A stretch of DNA of 64,000 nucleotides from Phlebotomus papatasi (lineage: Eukaryota; Arthropoda; Insecta; Diptera; Psychodidae): positions 108,066,627-108,130,626 of the forward strand of contig NC_077223.1 in the NCBI RefSeq assembly GCF_024763615.1, in the 5' to 3' direction. The position numbers and the translations under genes were made by a program. Below are positions 22,992-34,798 of the stretch, piece after piece. Below the pieces are notes generated by a model. The model ran no database searches. It was not told the DNA's origin and worked only from the letters and a program-made list of their open reading frames with translations. Each line of letters opens with the position of its first letter. The first letter of the stretch is position 1.

Positions 22992-25900
22992 TCACATACG
23001 CCAAATGATCCCAATGAGGGCAATACTGAGCAGAGAAAAGCTAAAGGAAATTTGGGTAGAACTACTGGGCTCCGATGGTATAAATACTTCTGGTTCCGGC
23101 ACATAATCCCAATCGATTTTGTTAGTGCTAATTATCTTGGCGAATACCTTTGCAGACGTCTTCTGCACTCTCGTTCGATTTGGATCGTTAAAGTCGACAT
23201 GGTAGAGGCCAAATCTCTCACTGGAAAATTAAATGATATTGTCAGGAGCAGAATGAGAAAAATCCGGGATTACTGAATCTTACGTGTATCCAGCCATCCA
23301 CTCAAAGTTGTCCATGATGCTCCAAGCAACGTATCCCTTAACATTGCAGCCATCCTCGATGGCATCGAGGACTGCATCGAGGTAGGAATTGTAGTAATTG
23401 ACACGCTCAAGATCTTTCGTGCCCCCAAAATCTGAATACCCATTTTCAGTCACGTAAACTGGAGGGTTGTTGTACTCATTCCGGATCCAGTTCAGCAATT
23501 TGTGCATTCCAAATGGCACCACCTACAATATATTTCGAGACTTTACTGTAAAGTGGAATCTTTTTTCAAGATCTCAATCTGAAGAAGTTCAAAAGGCTTT
23601 TGTGAAATTTTAATAATTTAATTAAAAACCGAATTTGGATTTTGAAATATGAAAAAATCAAGTTATTTCAAATAAAGTTTGAGGAATAATATGGCATTAG
23701 ATGTTTCCGGTGTTTCATACCATTCCCTTTTGCCATCATTATAAAATTCGTAAATTTTGATAAATTTACAGGATAGTTACCCAAGTAACAACTCTTGATC
23801 AGAACGACAACTAGCCTTATGGCGTCTGTCTACACATTAGTAGAATTTTTTTCAAAAAATTTCTTTTTAAAGAAAATTTCCCCTATCCTTGTAGGCAGAA
23901 ACGTCAGATTTTTTTTAAAAAAGGCATTTTTAAAAAAAAAATCTACTAGTGTGTAGACGCCAAGGAGAAAATTATTCAAATTGGGTTTTTGATGGCGGAC
24001 TACACCTTTTACGACGAGAAAAGAACAACTAAATGTATTCCCATCTCTGTCGGGCTATTTTTTCCAAGTAATTGAAGGACTAAAGTAACTAAAAATCCTT
24101 TCTCGATAGAAATTCGAGTATCAATTGCCTTGGAATAAATCATCTAAATTCACTCAATTTGCGTATGATGTATAATACCATGGTAAGGAATGGGTTAGGT
24201 AAGTAAATAGTAATGACCCAAGTAGCAAGACTTGACTAGAAACACAACATTAGGTCATGAACGTTATTTAAACGTTCTCTACAATACGTCAGCAAAATGA
24301 CTAAAGTTTAACTTGTTTGACAGAATTAAAATGAATGTAAGTTCAATATCGAAGTGCTGACGTCGTAGTGACGATTGATTATGATGTGCTAGGAAATATA
24401 GAAAAGAAATGTATATTGACTATTTTATGACTACATTGTGTGACTCTCAAGGACCTTTAAATATAAACTGAAGAAGACAATATTTCAGGGGTCATATTTC
24501 AGAAGAATTTTGTATATTTGAAGTTTAGAGTCTTTTTTATGTCGTCCCGCTGTTTGTCCGTCTATCCGTCGGCGGTCGCCAACTCTAGAGGCTAAATGTT
24601 TAGATATAGAGCCTTGGGACCCCCAGAGGACCCCACCATAAGTCGACTTTGGGACCATTTACATGCCACTTTCCCGTACTTAAATTTACTACTTTTTGCT
24701 ATATAATAGAAATTTCTGGATCTAACTAGAAATAAAACTTTTCTCATTGATATTTGTCTTTTAGAGTAAATCAATTGGTTATTTTCAGTAATACTGTCAA
24801 AAGCATTTAACATAAAACAGTCCTTAAACTTCTAGAGTAACTATTTTAATTAAATCTGTTGGTAAATAAAATAATCTTTGATTATCTCGACAAATAAAAA
24901 AGTTGGAATGTTTGCATAGGAATTAATGTTTTGTCACAAATTCATCCGGTGGTGTATGACACACTGACACTGAATTAATTGGATTACTAATTTACAACAG
25001 AGAGTCTCAAACAACTTCGAGATATACTCACACGAAGCCACACGGAGGCAGCTCTTGGCCAGGATGGATCCGCACTTCCAACAACGTTCGCATCGTGCTG
25101 GAAGGATGGAACTCCGAAGCCAGCTGAATTGCTCTGATCATTCTTCGTCACCAAAGATGTTGTGTAGGTATTAAGCCCAAAGTAATCAGACGTTCCCTTG
25201 ATCCTCTCAATTTCCTCAGGAGTGAACTTTGGTAGACGGGATCTTGGGAAACCCTGTTGCATACTTAAAGCGTCTATCCTATCAATCATTACTTGAGGAT
25301 AGTTTCCTGTTGCGGAGAAGATTGGATGAGCGTACCATCCGAGGTAGAATTGCAAAGCCAATTCGGAAGCCTCCTTATCATCATCACTATCAGTCTTTGG
25401 CTCTTGCCACGATGAGTCCAGAGTTATACCAATTATACCTTACGAAAAATTTAGAATTTGAAAAAAAAAATAAAAAAAAGACATTGAAACTGTTTCAATG
25501 TAAACTCTGTCCATGTGATTCAACTTACCATTTTGAGTCGGCTGGAAGCTATCCCTGTACAAGTGAACAGCTTCCGCATGAGCTTTCAGCAAATTGTGTG
25601 TGCAGAAATACTCAGGTATCCCTGGAAAAGCATAAGCTGGTGCCTTACTGGCCTGTCCATAACCAAATCCACACACCTGCAGTGGTTCATTGAATGTTGT
25701 CCAGAACTGTGCAAAATTGAAACGTAAAAAAACGTTAATTACAAATTTAATTTTTTCATCAAAAGATCTTCAAATTTACTTTAACACGGTCACCGAATCG
25801 CTCAAAAACCACTCTGGCATAGTCCGCAAAGTAATTGATAATCTCAGGATTTGTCCAGCCTCCCATCTCCTGGAGCCTCTGTGGCAGATCCCAATGATAC

Positions 25901-28900
25901 AGTGTGACCATTGGTGTGATATCATAGCGCAATAGTTCATCAATTAAGTCACTATAGTAACGGATACCAGGCTCATTGACCGTGTTGACTATTCCGGTGG
26001 TCATAATCCTACTCCAGGATAGGGAAAATCTGTAGATATGGGCACCCATTTCTCTTACCATCTCGACATCTCTTCGCCACTGCAGGAAAGTAAAGAAAAA
26101 TACGAGAAACCTTTAGTTAACTCGTGTAGTCTGTATACCCGAGTTACAATATTTTACTAGAATGTAGAATTGAAGTCAAGGAAACGTAATTTAAACGTCA
26201 CTGTAGTTACTTTAGGTGGGTCTGGCTTCTTCCTATTCCTTGACCTAGTTATTATGTTATTGTTATCAAAACTAATAGCACAATGTCGTACATTCGGCGT
26301 AAAATTCAATTACCTATGGTTAAAGTCAATGAAGTTACCATATGGTAAATTTTATTACAGTCATTACCGCTTTATAATGAAGTGGTTCTACTCAACTTTT
26401 TTGCAAATATAAAACCTTACAAAAATACTTAGATAATTACTCCGAGACGATATATAATATAACGTTACTCTAGCTTGATTTTGCTACTTGGGTACTGTAT
26501 AAAAATATTCTAAATTTTTCATTGACTCTAAAACATATTAAAAATTGAAAAATATAAGAAGAGAATTGATGAAAGTCATGTCACGTGGAAATATTATTAC
26601 ATTGAAAAAAAGACTGGTAGGGTAAAGTGGTACAAGTTGGACAATGGTACAATTTGGAGAGGGCTTTTTGTCTTGATAAATTTAGTACTTTATTTTTATT
26701 TGTATATTTTTAATGCTTTAGTTTTATAATTTGGTTCTTTGTGCTTAAAAACAAATTTTGTACTGTATTTATCAAGAAAAAAGCCATGTCCAACTTGTAC
26801 CGGCGAATTGTCCAATTTATAACACTAATTCCAAATTATATCACTTTACCCTATTGTTATTTAATTTTTATTTGATAAAAGAAACCTCTTAAATCGTCTT
26901 GTAATGTACATTTTTAATGAAAAGTTATTAGCTATCTTCTCCCCAAGGATTAATCCCCTGTTGATATTTCAATTGACATCATAGTTAGTTATTCGGAGCG
27001 GCACCGATTTCTCCTAAAAGAATTGCTAGTGGCCTGTGAGTTCATACCTTGCCGGATGGGATGGTAGCATACAGAGGATTAGTGATACAAGTTAGTTTAT
27101 ATTGGATCGCGGTAAAGAGTAGATCATTACGAGGAACGCTGATTGGGTTCTGGAGATCTTCTTACAGAGTACCTGATCGGATATAAAAATATTTTTTTTT
27201 TTATTTCTAAAAATTGAGAAAAAATCTAAAAGTAAAAGCACTGCACCTGTGACACTGCTCAAAATCCGTAACTATTTCACGTCCTTTCTCATAGCCGAGT
27301 ACCCACTTTTAACTCAATAGGACAGCTTCTTAGATTAGGGGAGAGCCGGGATGTATGTGACACTTTTTTTATGTTTTGACTTTAAAGGCGTTATATTTCC
27401 AAAACACAGAAAATTATCTTGAAATTTTGTATACCACTCATTACAAAAGAAAATGCCCATGCTTCGTGCGATCCCAAGCTTCATAATGACTAAATTTTTC
27501 CTATGTTTCTCAATAAATGTTACTCATCGCACTAAAGGAAAATGCCTAGTTTTTAAAATATATATCTTGCGAAGCTACATTTATTGGGGAACATAGGACA
27601 AATTTAGTCATTATGAAGCTTGGGATCGTACAAAGCATGGACACTGTCACTTACTTTTTTAAAATAACTTGATTAGTGGCTTTGTTATGCTCTAGGCTCT
27701 AGACACACTTACGACTTAAGCCGAGAGACAACTTAGTGGAAAATGATGGAAATGCAGTTTAACCATTATGTCGAGTATAATTACGCTAAGCCGCATCTCG
27801 GATAATCCTCAGGTCTGTCAAGGCCCTTACATTTATTTAAAAAATCAAAGAATTATTCACCGCGTATCAAACACGCAGGCTCTCTTCTATATCACTGCTG
27901 TTAATCAACTTCAACGTTGTTTTAATATCACTATTACTTACATTGCACAATAATTACCTTTGATTAGTTTCGCTATGATAAAAATGTTAACAGTGTAAAA
28001 TAAAATTAACTGCAAATCATTTAATCGTGTGGATCACCAAATTCTTACAACAAAGAATCCCCAATGACCCTAATCAATTCTTATCATATCTTTTGCACCA
28101 AAATTAAAAACGACTTTTTGGATGAAACCATTAATCTATCCGAGAACAATCTTATTAGATAATCATGATGAATTTTACGTTATATCTTCAATTTATGAAA
28201 TCACCCCGTAATCGTAATTTTATTAGCCTAACTGATAAATCCTTAAGTGCAAATTGCTATTGAAGAGACACTTGAACATGCTCTTTTTTTTTAAGGAAAA
28301 ATTTTAAGAAATACCTTACTGATCGTATTTTACTGGGATTTCTACGGTCTTCAGAAGATTTGTGAAAATATTAACAATTTTTGTTGAGCATTGTAATTAG
28401 AGAGAAGCGAGCTACCTTGGGACGATTGAAGCTTCGAACTACTTATTTCTTTTCAATATGTTTTATTGAATTTGATCCCATCCATGAAAATATTATATTT
28501 TAATAAGTAGTCCAAAGCCTCAATTTTTCTGTAAAGATTCACAAGTCAAATCCATTGAGAACGTCAAAAAATTGAATTGTTTGAAGCTTAAGTCGTGTGA
28601 AGGTAGGGCGTTTTCCCCTATCCCGTGCACAATTGAAACTCTCAATTTGAAATGTTCTAACGATCATTTGGAAACGTAATGGAGAGTTAATCTGTTTGGC
28701 ACCTAGAAAAACTCATTCACAATTCTTCAATAATGCAAAAAAAAAACATCATTTTGAGGTGATTCCCAATCTGAATGGCTATAAAATGCCGTCAGGTTAT
28801 AAAATGTCTGAGATCAGTTGATCCATCTGAACTTACCTGGTGATAGCTGTCTGCAGAAATGTCTCCATTGCTCTGATCCGCGATCATTTCTGGATGATTG

Positions 28901-29457
28901 TGAGTCAGGTGATCCCAAATTGATTCACCTTTGCCATCCGCATTCCATCCCCCTTCTAATTGATAAGACGAACAGCCCACTCCCCAAAGAAAATCCGATG
29001 GAAATGATCTTTGGTCATTTTGGGCACGAACTCTGAAAAAGAGAGACAAAAAATAATAACTTTGAATAAAGAAAATTAATTATTTAAAGCATTCTTGAAT
29101 TAATACTTAGAAATAAAATCAAAATGTCTTATTATTTAGAATGCTATCGATCAGTTATTAAATTTGATAAGTGCAATTGTACAAATACAAATAATATCAT
29201 AAACTTGTTAAACCTATTGAACTGAATTTAGAATGTCACAGCGATCATCAAGCTCTGCTAGCCATAAATAATGCTGAGATTTTCGAAATATCACCTCAAG
29301 AGATACAAAAAAAACCTAAAATAATCATATTCAATAGCAAAGACATTTTGGGCATGATTGGTGGGATAAATTGCGCAAGAAGCACTTACGAAAGAGCTGA
29401 ACATTCCAACAATAAAATTCCAATAATTGTTGCCTGAAAAATAGCACTTGCACTCAT
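22992..29457 (-). CDS. GH1 beta-glucosidase, copy 2, seven exons
   Basis: Tandem paralogue of the 4609-20649 gene, same strand and same intron positions. Inferred exons (minus, 5' to 3'): 29390-29457, 28837-29032, 25780-26079, 25529-25706, 25032-25438, 23284-23522, 22992-23220. These give 538 residues. The order is signal peptide (1 to about 21), GH1 N-terminal strand (FPSDFLWGVG), TFNEP acid/base Glu195, VTENGYSDFGG nucleophile Glu409, the WSIMDNFEW aglycone-side motif, then GYTERFGLYHVDF and a hydrophobic C-terminal tail. All but the last roughly 25 residues closely match copy 1; differences cluster in exon 4 (PLQVCGFG versus PMHVCEYG), exon 5 and the tail. It is compact (largest intron about 2.8 kb) and probably the better expressed copy. 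The natural substrate cannot be read from the sequence. Confidence 0.92.
26618..26853. mobile_element. MITE with TAGGGTAAAGTGGTACAA ends, intron 2 of GH1 copy 2
   Basis: Near-identical counterpart of 10322-10557 at the same intronic position, with the same terminal inverted repeats and only scattered differences. Confidence 0.75.
27336..27655. repeat. Internal inverted repeat in GH1 copy 2 intron 2
   Basis: TAGGGGAGAGCCGGGATGTA starts a block containing inverted arms at about 27455-27535 and 27570-27650 (for example CCCAAGCTTCATAATGAC facing GTCATTATGAAGCTTGGG). The expected inverted terminus is not seen on the right, so the element looks truncated. Confidence 0.5.
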
Positions 29458-29625
29458 TTTGTGATGCATCTCAAATCACTTGCACTTCATACAAAAATCT
29501 TCTTCAAAGTTACTCCCGAGAATAATTCTTTGACGCCTCGGTGCTGTGCTAAGGTAAGGCACTTTTCCACAATTCACAGCACAGCAATTAATCCCCAACT
29601 AACTCTTTAGCTGGCCAGGCACTCT

Positions 29626-29633
29626 CTTTTATA
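29626..29633 (-). promoter_or_regulatory. TATA box of GH1 copy 2
   Basis: TATAAAAG on the minus strand, about 170 bp upstream of the copy 2 ATG and at the same distance as in copy 1. Similarity between the two upstream regions extends to about 29730 (copy 2) and 20930 (copy 1) and then stops, which marks the 5' edge of the duplicated unit. Confidence 0.6.
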
Positions 29634-29830
29634 CAGCTCCTAGTTGAGAGTGCAGCCGAGAGATAAAGATACGACCGAAACTGCTCAATTGTGTCGCTTT
29701 TGAAGCGTCTGAAAAAAAGACTCTGGTAACAGGAATAATCAGAGGATGAGCAGGTGATAAGGGAGCTTTTAGAGGTCAATAGGTGTCATAAATGAATTAA
29801 GTGGTTTATTTAATGTTAATCAATATTAAA

Positions 29831-31739
29831 TAGGGGAAGGTTTTGCACCTTCGTAATGTTTCAGCTTCGTAAAAGTTAATTTTTTTTCCAAATTACTAAA
29901 TGACTTTCATCCACGGACATATAATCTAAAAGCTAGTCCTACATCTCACATTTCCTGACAAACTTGAAAGCCTAGGCCTTTTTTCCTGGGTTCAAAAGGC
30001 AAAAATAAAAAATGGGCCTAAAATCGTAGTTCTGATGTGTAATATTTTATGCATTTTTGCACACGGCAAATGTCTTTTCGAAAATGCAACTATTCCAAGT
30101 TATCACTGTTAGAAAAAAATAGTTCGTACAAGCTCATATGCAGTTATTAAAACTATAAAATATAGTAAGTATAGACCCAACTACATGTTTAGGTTGGCTA
30201 ACTAAATGAAATAGTTGACCACAATTAGTTGAAGTATCCGTTTCATTTAGTTATCATAACTAAATCAAAATAGTAATGGGTACTATAACATATTAGTTCC
30301 AATAACTAAATAAATGGGGTTATCGGATGTAATAAGTATATCATATTAGTTGTGGTCACTATATAGCATTTATTGTGATGCCTATATCTTATTTGTTATG
30401 AAGATTAATTCGTAATAGTTGGTTTTTTTTTAGAATTTTTAAAATTATTTTATGCTACTTATATTCCTGTTCCATTTTCTTATAGAAATTCATGCATAAG
30501 ACCATAAGCATCCAACAGAAGTTTGCTGGTAAAATGATGCAGAATATCACTCTATCTATATAATTTATAATATTTTTATTTATAATTTTTATTTAATTTA
30601 TGAATTTTAGAAAATATTCACCTGAGATTCGCACTGATTACCCAAGAAAAATTTGGCATATAAGCACGGTGGCTGCTTGAAACTCGAAAAAGCTTCCCCA
30701 AGAAGCAAAATAGCTGCCTTACAGAACCAAGTATTAAACAAGTCTTATAGTGCACTTTTAAAAAACTTAAAGTGAGAATTTTCTGTTGAAATTCCTATAG
30801 ACACTCATAAGATCCTTAAGAGTGCGCCACTTTACTTAAAGTAATCTCAGTGATGGAAGCAAGAGCGTTATAAGTAAATAAATAGATTTTTGGTTCTATA
30901 GTGCCTTACTTAGGGAATTCTACAAGACTATTTTAAGAAAAAATTGTTTCTTGGGTCAACACATAAGTAAAAAAACACTCTTTATTATTGAAAACACAAG
31001 GATTACAATAGGTGTGATTACTACTTTCTGATTTGTGCAGTGTTGAAACTAGACTGCTTATGGTAGATGTGATTCTTTAATTGCCACTTCGATGTATTTT
31101 GAGTATTTCTCATTCAATTTTCCTTGCTTTAAAGTGGAACTTCCCACATTTCACTTTAAATTGGTGGCTGGTCATTTTTGAAATCAGTTACGTGCGAAAT
31201 ATGTTCTGTAAGACCAATTGGAGGTGTTAGAGAAAATCCGAGGATTACAATAGGTGTAGTTATGAGAGAATAATACCTAATCAAGCTCTTGATTGACTGT
31301 CAGAATGCAAAGAAAAAATGGTTTTCCGAGTGTCAAAAAACATGTGTTAGAAAAATAGCTCAAAATTGATTTTTTTAATGCGTGATACCTCCTACAAATG
31401 GTGAAAATAAGTAGATGAAAGTTCCATCTAAGTAGTGATGCCCAAAATTTTGTGTCCGGTGTAATGTTTTCGGGGAAAATGAGGCCTACAGAGGTGGGAA
31501 AAAATGGTACGAAGCTGAGTTAACCAGGGCATATTCGTAAAAAATGCCGCTACATTTTCATTTTCCTGTAGAGAAAAATCCAAGGACTTCGAGGAATTTT
31601 GTGAGGCAGAATAATGAACCCAATAAGTAAGAGATTTTTTTGATATAGTGATATAACTAATTCGGTGTGTGTGGCATTCAGTAAAAAATCTTAAATCTTG
31701 GATTCCTTTTTTAATACGAAGCTTCAAAACCTTCCCCTA
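29831..31739. mobile_element. TIR element with TAGGGGAAGGTTTTG ends
   Basis: TAGGGGAAGGTTTTG at the left faces CAAAACCTTCCCCTA at the right, spanning about 1.9 kb upstream of GH1 copy 2. Inside, 30110-30430 is dense in AACTAAAT/ATTTAGTT motifs, and a GGATTACAATAGGTGT motif occurs twice (about 31000 and 31243). No transposase frame is visible. Confidence 0.55.
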
Positions 31740-31752
31740 AATACTTTTATAT

Positions 31753-32100
31753 TAGAGACCGGGGCAAATTAACCGCATATAGTATTAGATAGTGGTATTT
31801 TATAGCAGAGGTGTGCAAGAAACCGTTGAAACCGAATTAACGTCAAAATAAGTTTGTTATAGTGGCGTTTTGACCATTGACGTACATGTTTCATTTGACG
31901 TTAATTCGGTTTCAACGGTTTCTTGCACACCTCTGTTTTATAGTTTGTCTGCGAAGGAAAATTGAGGAAACCACTCTTTATTCTGTGTACTTCTCTTCCT
32001 ATTCATTGAAATTTTTATCAACCTCATACAAATATTTTTTGTACAAATTATACAGAATGAAAAATTTAATTTGGTGGCTAATCTACCCCGGTCTCCCCTA
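31753..32100. mobile_element. MITE with GACCGGGG ends, host of a nested hAT MITE
   Basis: TAGAGACCGGGGCAAATTAA at the left and TAGGGGAGACCGGGGTAGAT (inverted) at the right. The hAT element at 31806-31935 sits inside it with its own target duplication, so this element is older. Confidence 0.6.
31806..31935. mobile_element. hAT-type MITE with perfect 8-bp target duplication
   Basis: 130 bp, ends CAGAGGTGTGCAAGAAACCG with the inverted match at the right. The inverted repeats continue for about 42 bp each, through ACGTCAAA. The flanks are TTTTATAG at 31798-31805 and 31936-31943. An 8-bp duplication and CAGAGGTG-type termini are diagnostic of hAT elements. Confidence 0.88.
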
Positions 32101-32330
32101 CTAAACTCATGAAATTTTCAAAGCAGAGTAATGTTTCTTTCGAACTTGTAAAAAGAAAACTGAAATAAAGTATTACTTCTCGAACTCAAAAACAAGTGCC
32201 ATTCGCTACTCACTGGCTTTTAATATCGTTCTGCTCCAGAATTTTTAAGAAAATGTATCATATGACATTGTTATCATGTTTATTATAGAATTTAGCCTAG
32301 AACATGCTTTGAGGACCGTTATTTCAAAAA

Positions 32331-32402
32331 CTTTACCGCCAAAATTCAAAATTCAGATTTGGAGACTTTTTTGCTGCGTCAAAATCGTTGGATTTTTTGA
32401 GG
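32331..32402. promoter_or_regulatory. Upstream element of Dbp73D shared with 1263-1330
   Basis: TTTACCGCCAAAATTCAAAA followed by TTTGGAGACTTTT lies 70-140 bp before the helicase ATG. Read on the other strand it contains TTTTGGCGGTAAA, close to an E2F-type site. The same arrangement occurs at 1263-1330. Function is inference. Confidence 0.35.
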
Positions 32403-32468
32403 TTATCTCACATGTTTTTAGTAAATAAAAATACTTCCTCATGTTTTAAGTGAAATATTGCAATAATT

Positions 32469-34427
32469 ATGGAATTATTTAATCTAAAGAGGTGAGGAAT
32501 ATTTGAAAAAAATCTTAAAGAATCAAATAATTGTGTTATATCTTATTTTAGGTATGCTCCGGAGCAGAAAGCTGCAGATCCTCAAAAGGAGACCAGACTC
32601 TTGGAGAAACTCCAAGGAATAATTGCAGAGAAGAAGAAAATCCTTGAGGAGAAGGCAAAAGAGAAGAATGAGAGATCAGATAAAGTGGTTGAAAAAATTG
32701 AGGAGCCTGAAGAGGAAGAAGAACAAGAGGTAGAGGAGGAAATTCCTCAAGAACCAGTCGATCCAGATACTTTCAGAATTCTCGGGGATGAACAGTTTGT
32801 CAAGAAGGAAAAAGTTAAGAGAACTTTGCCTTCGTGGCTTGCCCATCCGATTGTAATTTCCAATGATTTATCAGATAAAAGTGAATTGGTGGAAAAGATG
32901 AAGTTTTTGAGTTCAGAAATGAAGGAGAATCTTAAGAAAATGGGAATGGAGACACTCTTTCCGGTGCAGAAACAGGTGATCCCTTGGATTCTCGATGCTC
33001 ACAGCAATCCTCCACCCTTTAGACCCAGAGATCTCTGTGTTTCTGCTCCGACAGGAAGTGGGAAGACCATTGCATTTGCCCTTCCTATTGTCCAGCTGCT
33101 AAGGAAGAGAGTTACCCAGAAGATTCGAGCCCTGGTGGTGCTTCCAGTTCGAGAACTAGCTGCTCAAGTCTTCACAGTGTTTAAAAATCTGTCCAAGGGC
33201 ACAAATCTCGATTGTCTACTCTTCTCCCCAAATAGATCCCTTGCTGAGGAACAGAAGCTCCTGGTGAAGGAAATCAATGGAAAGATTCATCCCAGAGTTG
33301 ATATAATTGTGGCAACTGCCGGTCGACTTGTTGAGCATCTCTGCGAAACTCCAGGATTTTGCCTAAAAGATCTGAAATTCCTGGTGATTGACGAAGCTGA
33401 TAGAATTATGGAACAGATTCAGAATGACTGGCTGTATCACTTGGAAAATCATCTTCAGAAAGACTTCCATGGAGGAAAGATTCCATTTTCTCTCATGACA
33501 CTCTCAGAAGAATTGTCCAGGCAACCCCATAAGCTTCTCTTCTCAGCCACATTGTCTTCAGATCCTGAAAAGCTCGAGAACATGAAGCTCTTCCAACCCA
33601 AATTATTTACCAGCGTTGTTACGGAATTTAAATATTCTGACCAAGATCAGGAAAGTGCCAAACAGCTAGTCGGAAAATATACAACGCCTTCAGAACTTAG
33701 AGAAAAAATATGCCAGACGGAGCTTCAAAAGAAACCTCTGACGCTCTTCAAGCTCATCAAGGAGAATTCCTGGAGGAGATTCATCTGCTTCACTAACAAC
33801 AACGTTGCAGCCAGTCGATTGGCATTCGTCCTGAAGAAGATGGTGGGGGACGAGCTGGTGATTGAGGAGTTGTCAGCGAGCCTTCATAAAATGGCTCGAC
33901 AGTCGATACTTAAAAAGTTTTCATCAGGAAAAATTCACGGATTGGTGAGTTCTGACACTCTGGGCAGAGGAATTGACGTACCCAAAATCGATGCTGTGGT
34001 GTGCTATGACTGTCCCCGGCACGTAAGGACCTACATCCATCGAATTGGGAGAACGGCTCGAGCTGGATATCTAGGAACAGCGGTCACACTGATAACAGAA
34101 GATGATCGAGTAGGGTTCCAGAGAATTCTCACTACTGCTGGGAAGCCTGCACTGGAAGAGATAAAAGTATCACCGGAAACTGCAGAGGAAACCACAGAGA
34201 AGTATTCAACCGCACTAATGGAGTTGCAGAAGCATCTCAAAAAGGACAAGAAGAGAAAACCTCGTAAGACAGTTAAAGATAAGAACACCGAAAAGAAACC
34301 ATTCAAAAAGATGCTTTCAGAGCTTTCAAAGGATAAAAAAGTCGATCCTGAAAAGTCAAAACAAAAGAGGAAGAAGAAAGGACTCGACGGTGAAGAAACC
34401 AGCTCGAAAAAAGTTAAATTGAATTAA
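32469..34427 (+). CDS. Dbp73D: DEAD-box RNA helicase, Dbp73D/DDX51-like
   Basis: Two exons, 32469-32491 and 32552-34427, giving 632 residues; the tiny first exon encodes MELFNLKR and joins RYAPEQ. It is an ATP-dependent RNA helicase of the DDX51/Dbp6 group, which acts in the nucleolus on large-subunit ribosome assembly. Visible motifs: Q-motif region around FPVQKQVIPWIL, motif I APTGSGKT, Ia PVRELAAQV, Ib ATAGRLVEH, II IDEADRIM, III SAT, V DTLGRGIDVPKID, VI HRIGRTARAG. An acidic segment (EEEEEQEVEEE) precedes the core and a Lys-rich tail ends the protein, both usual for nucleolar helicases. An AATAAA lies at 34445-34450. The start fits my recollection of the fly protein's MELF start. Confidence 0.93.
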
Positions 34428-34444
34428 TTTTCAGGAATTTTGTG

Positions 34445-34450
34445 AATAAA
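34445..34450 (+). terminator. Polyadenylation signal of Dbp73D
   Basis: AATAAA 18 bp after the helicase stop; the next gene's coding region starts about 350 bp downstream, so the intergenic space is short. Confidence 0.6.
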
Positions 34451-34798
34451 ATGACATTTTGATTTTTGCAAATATGGAGACTTTTGAAATGTCTCCAAAC
34501 ACCCCCATTCCACGTGGAGACTTCCAAGCTGTCAGAAGGGCGCCTTAACAAAAAAAAACAGTCGTGTCAACAAAATTTCCCATATGCTCGTGTTTTGAGC
34601 CTCTCCGGGCAGTTTTTAGCCAGTAACATCGCCGCTCTCTTTTCATGACTGCACCAGATGATAGTGTTCAGTGTTATCAGGGATTTGATAGTGTCTGTGG
34701 ACAATATAATAAAGTCACGAGCAGGTGTTTTTACACGTTTTGCAAGTGACGTGTCCCATGCGAATTGCCCAGCGCGGATCAGTGTGTGATTGGGGCGC

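Noticed and set aside
25229..25935. Plus-strand frames across the GH1 exons (also 9237-9425 and 22980-23276)
   Set aside because: Antisense shadows of the GH1 exons; the minus-strand model carries the catalytic motifs.
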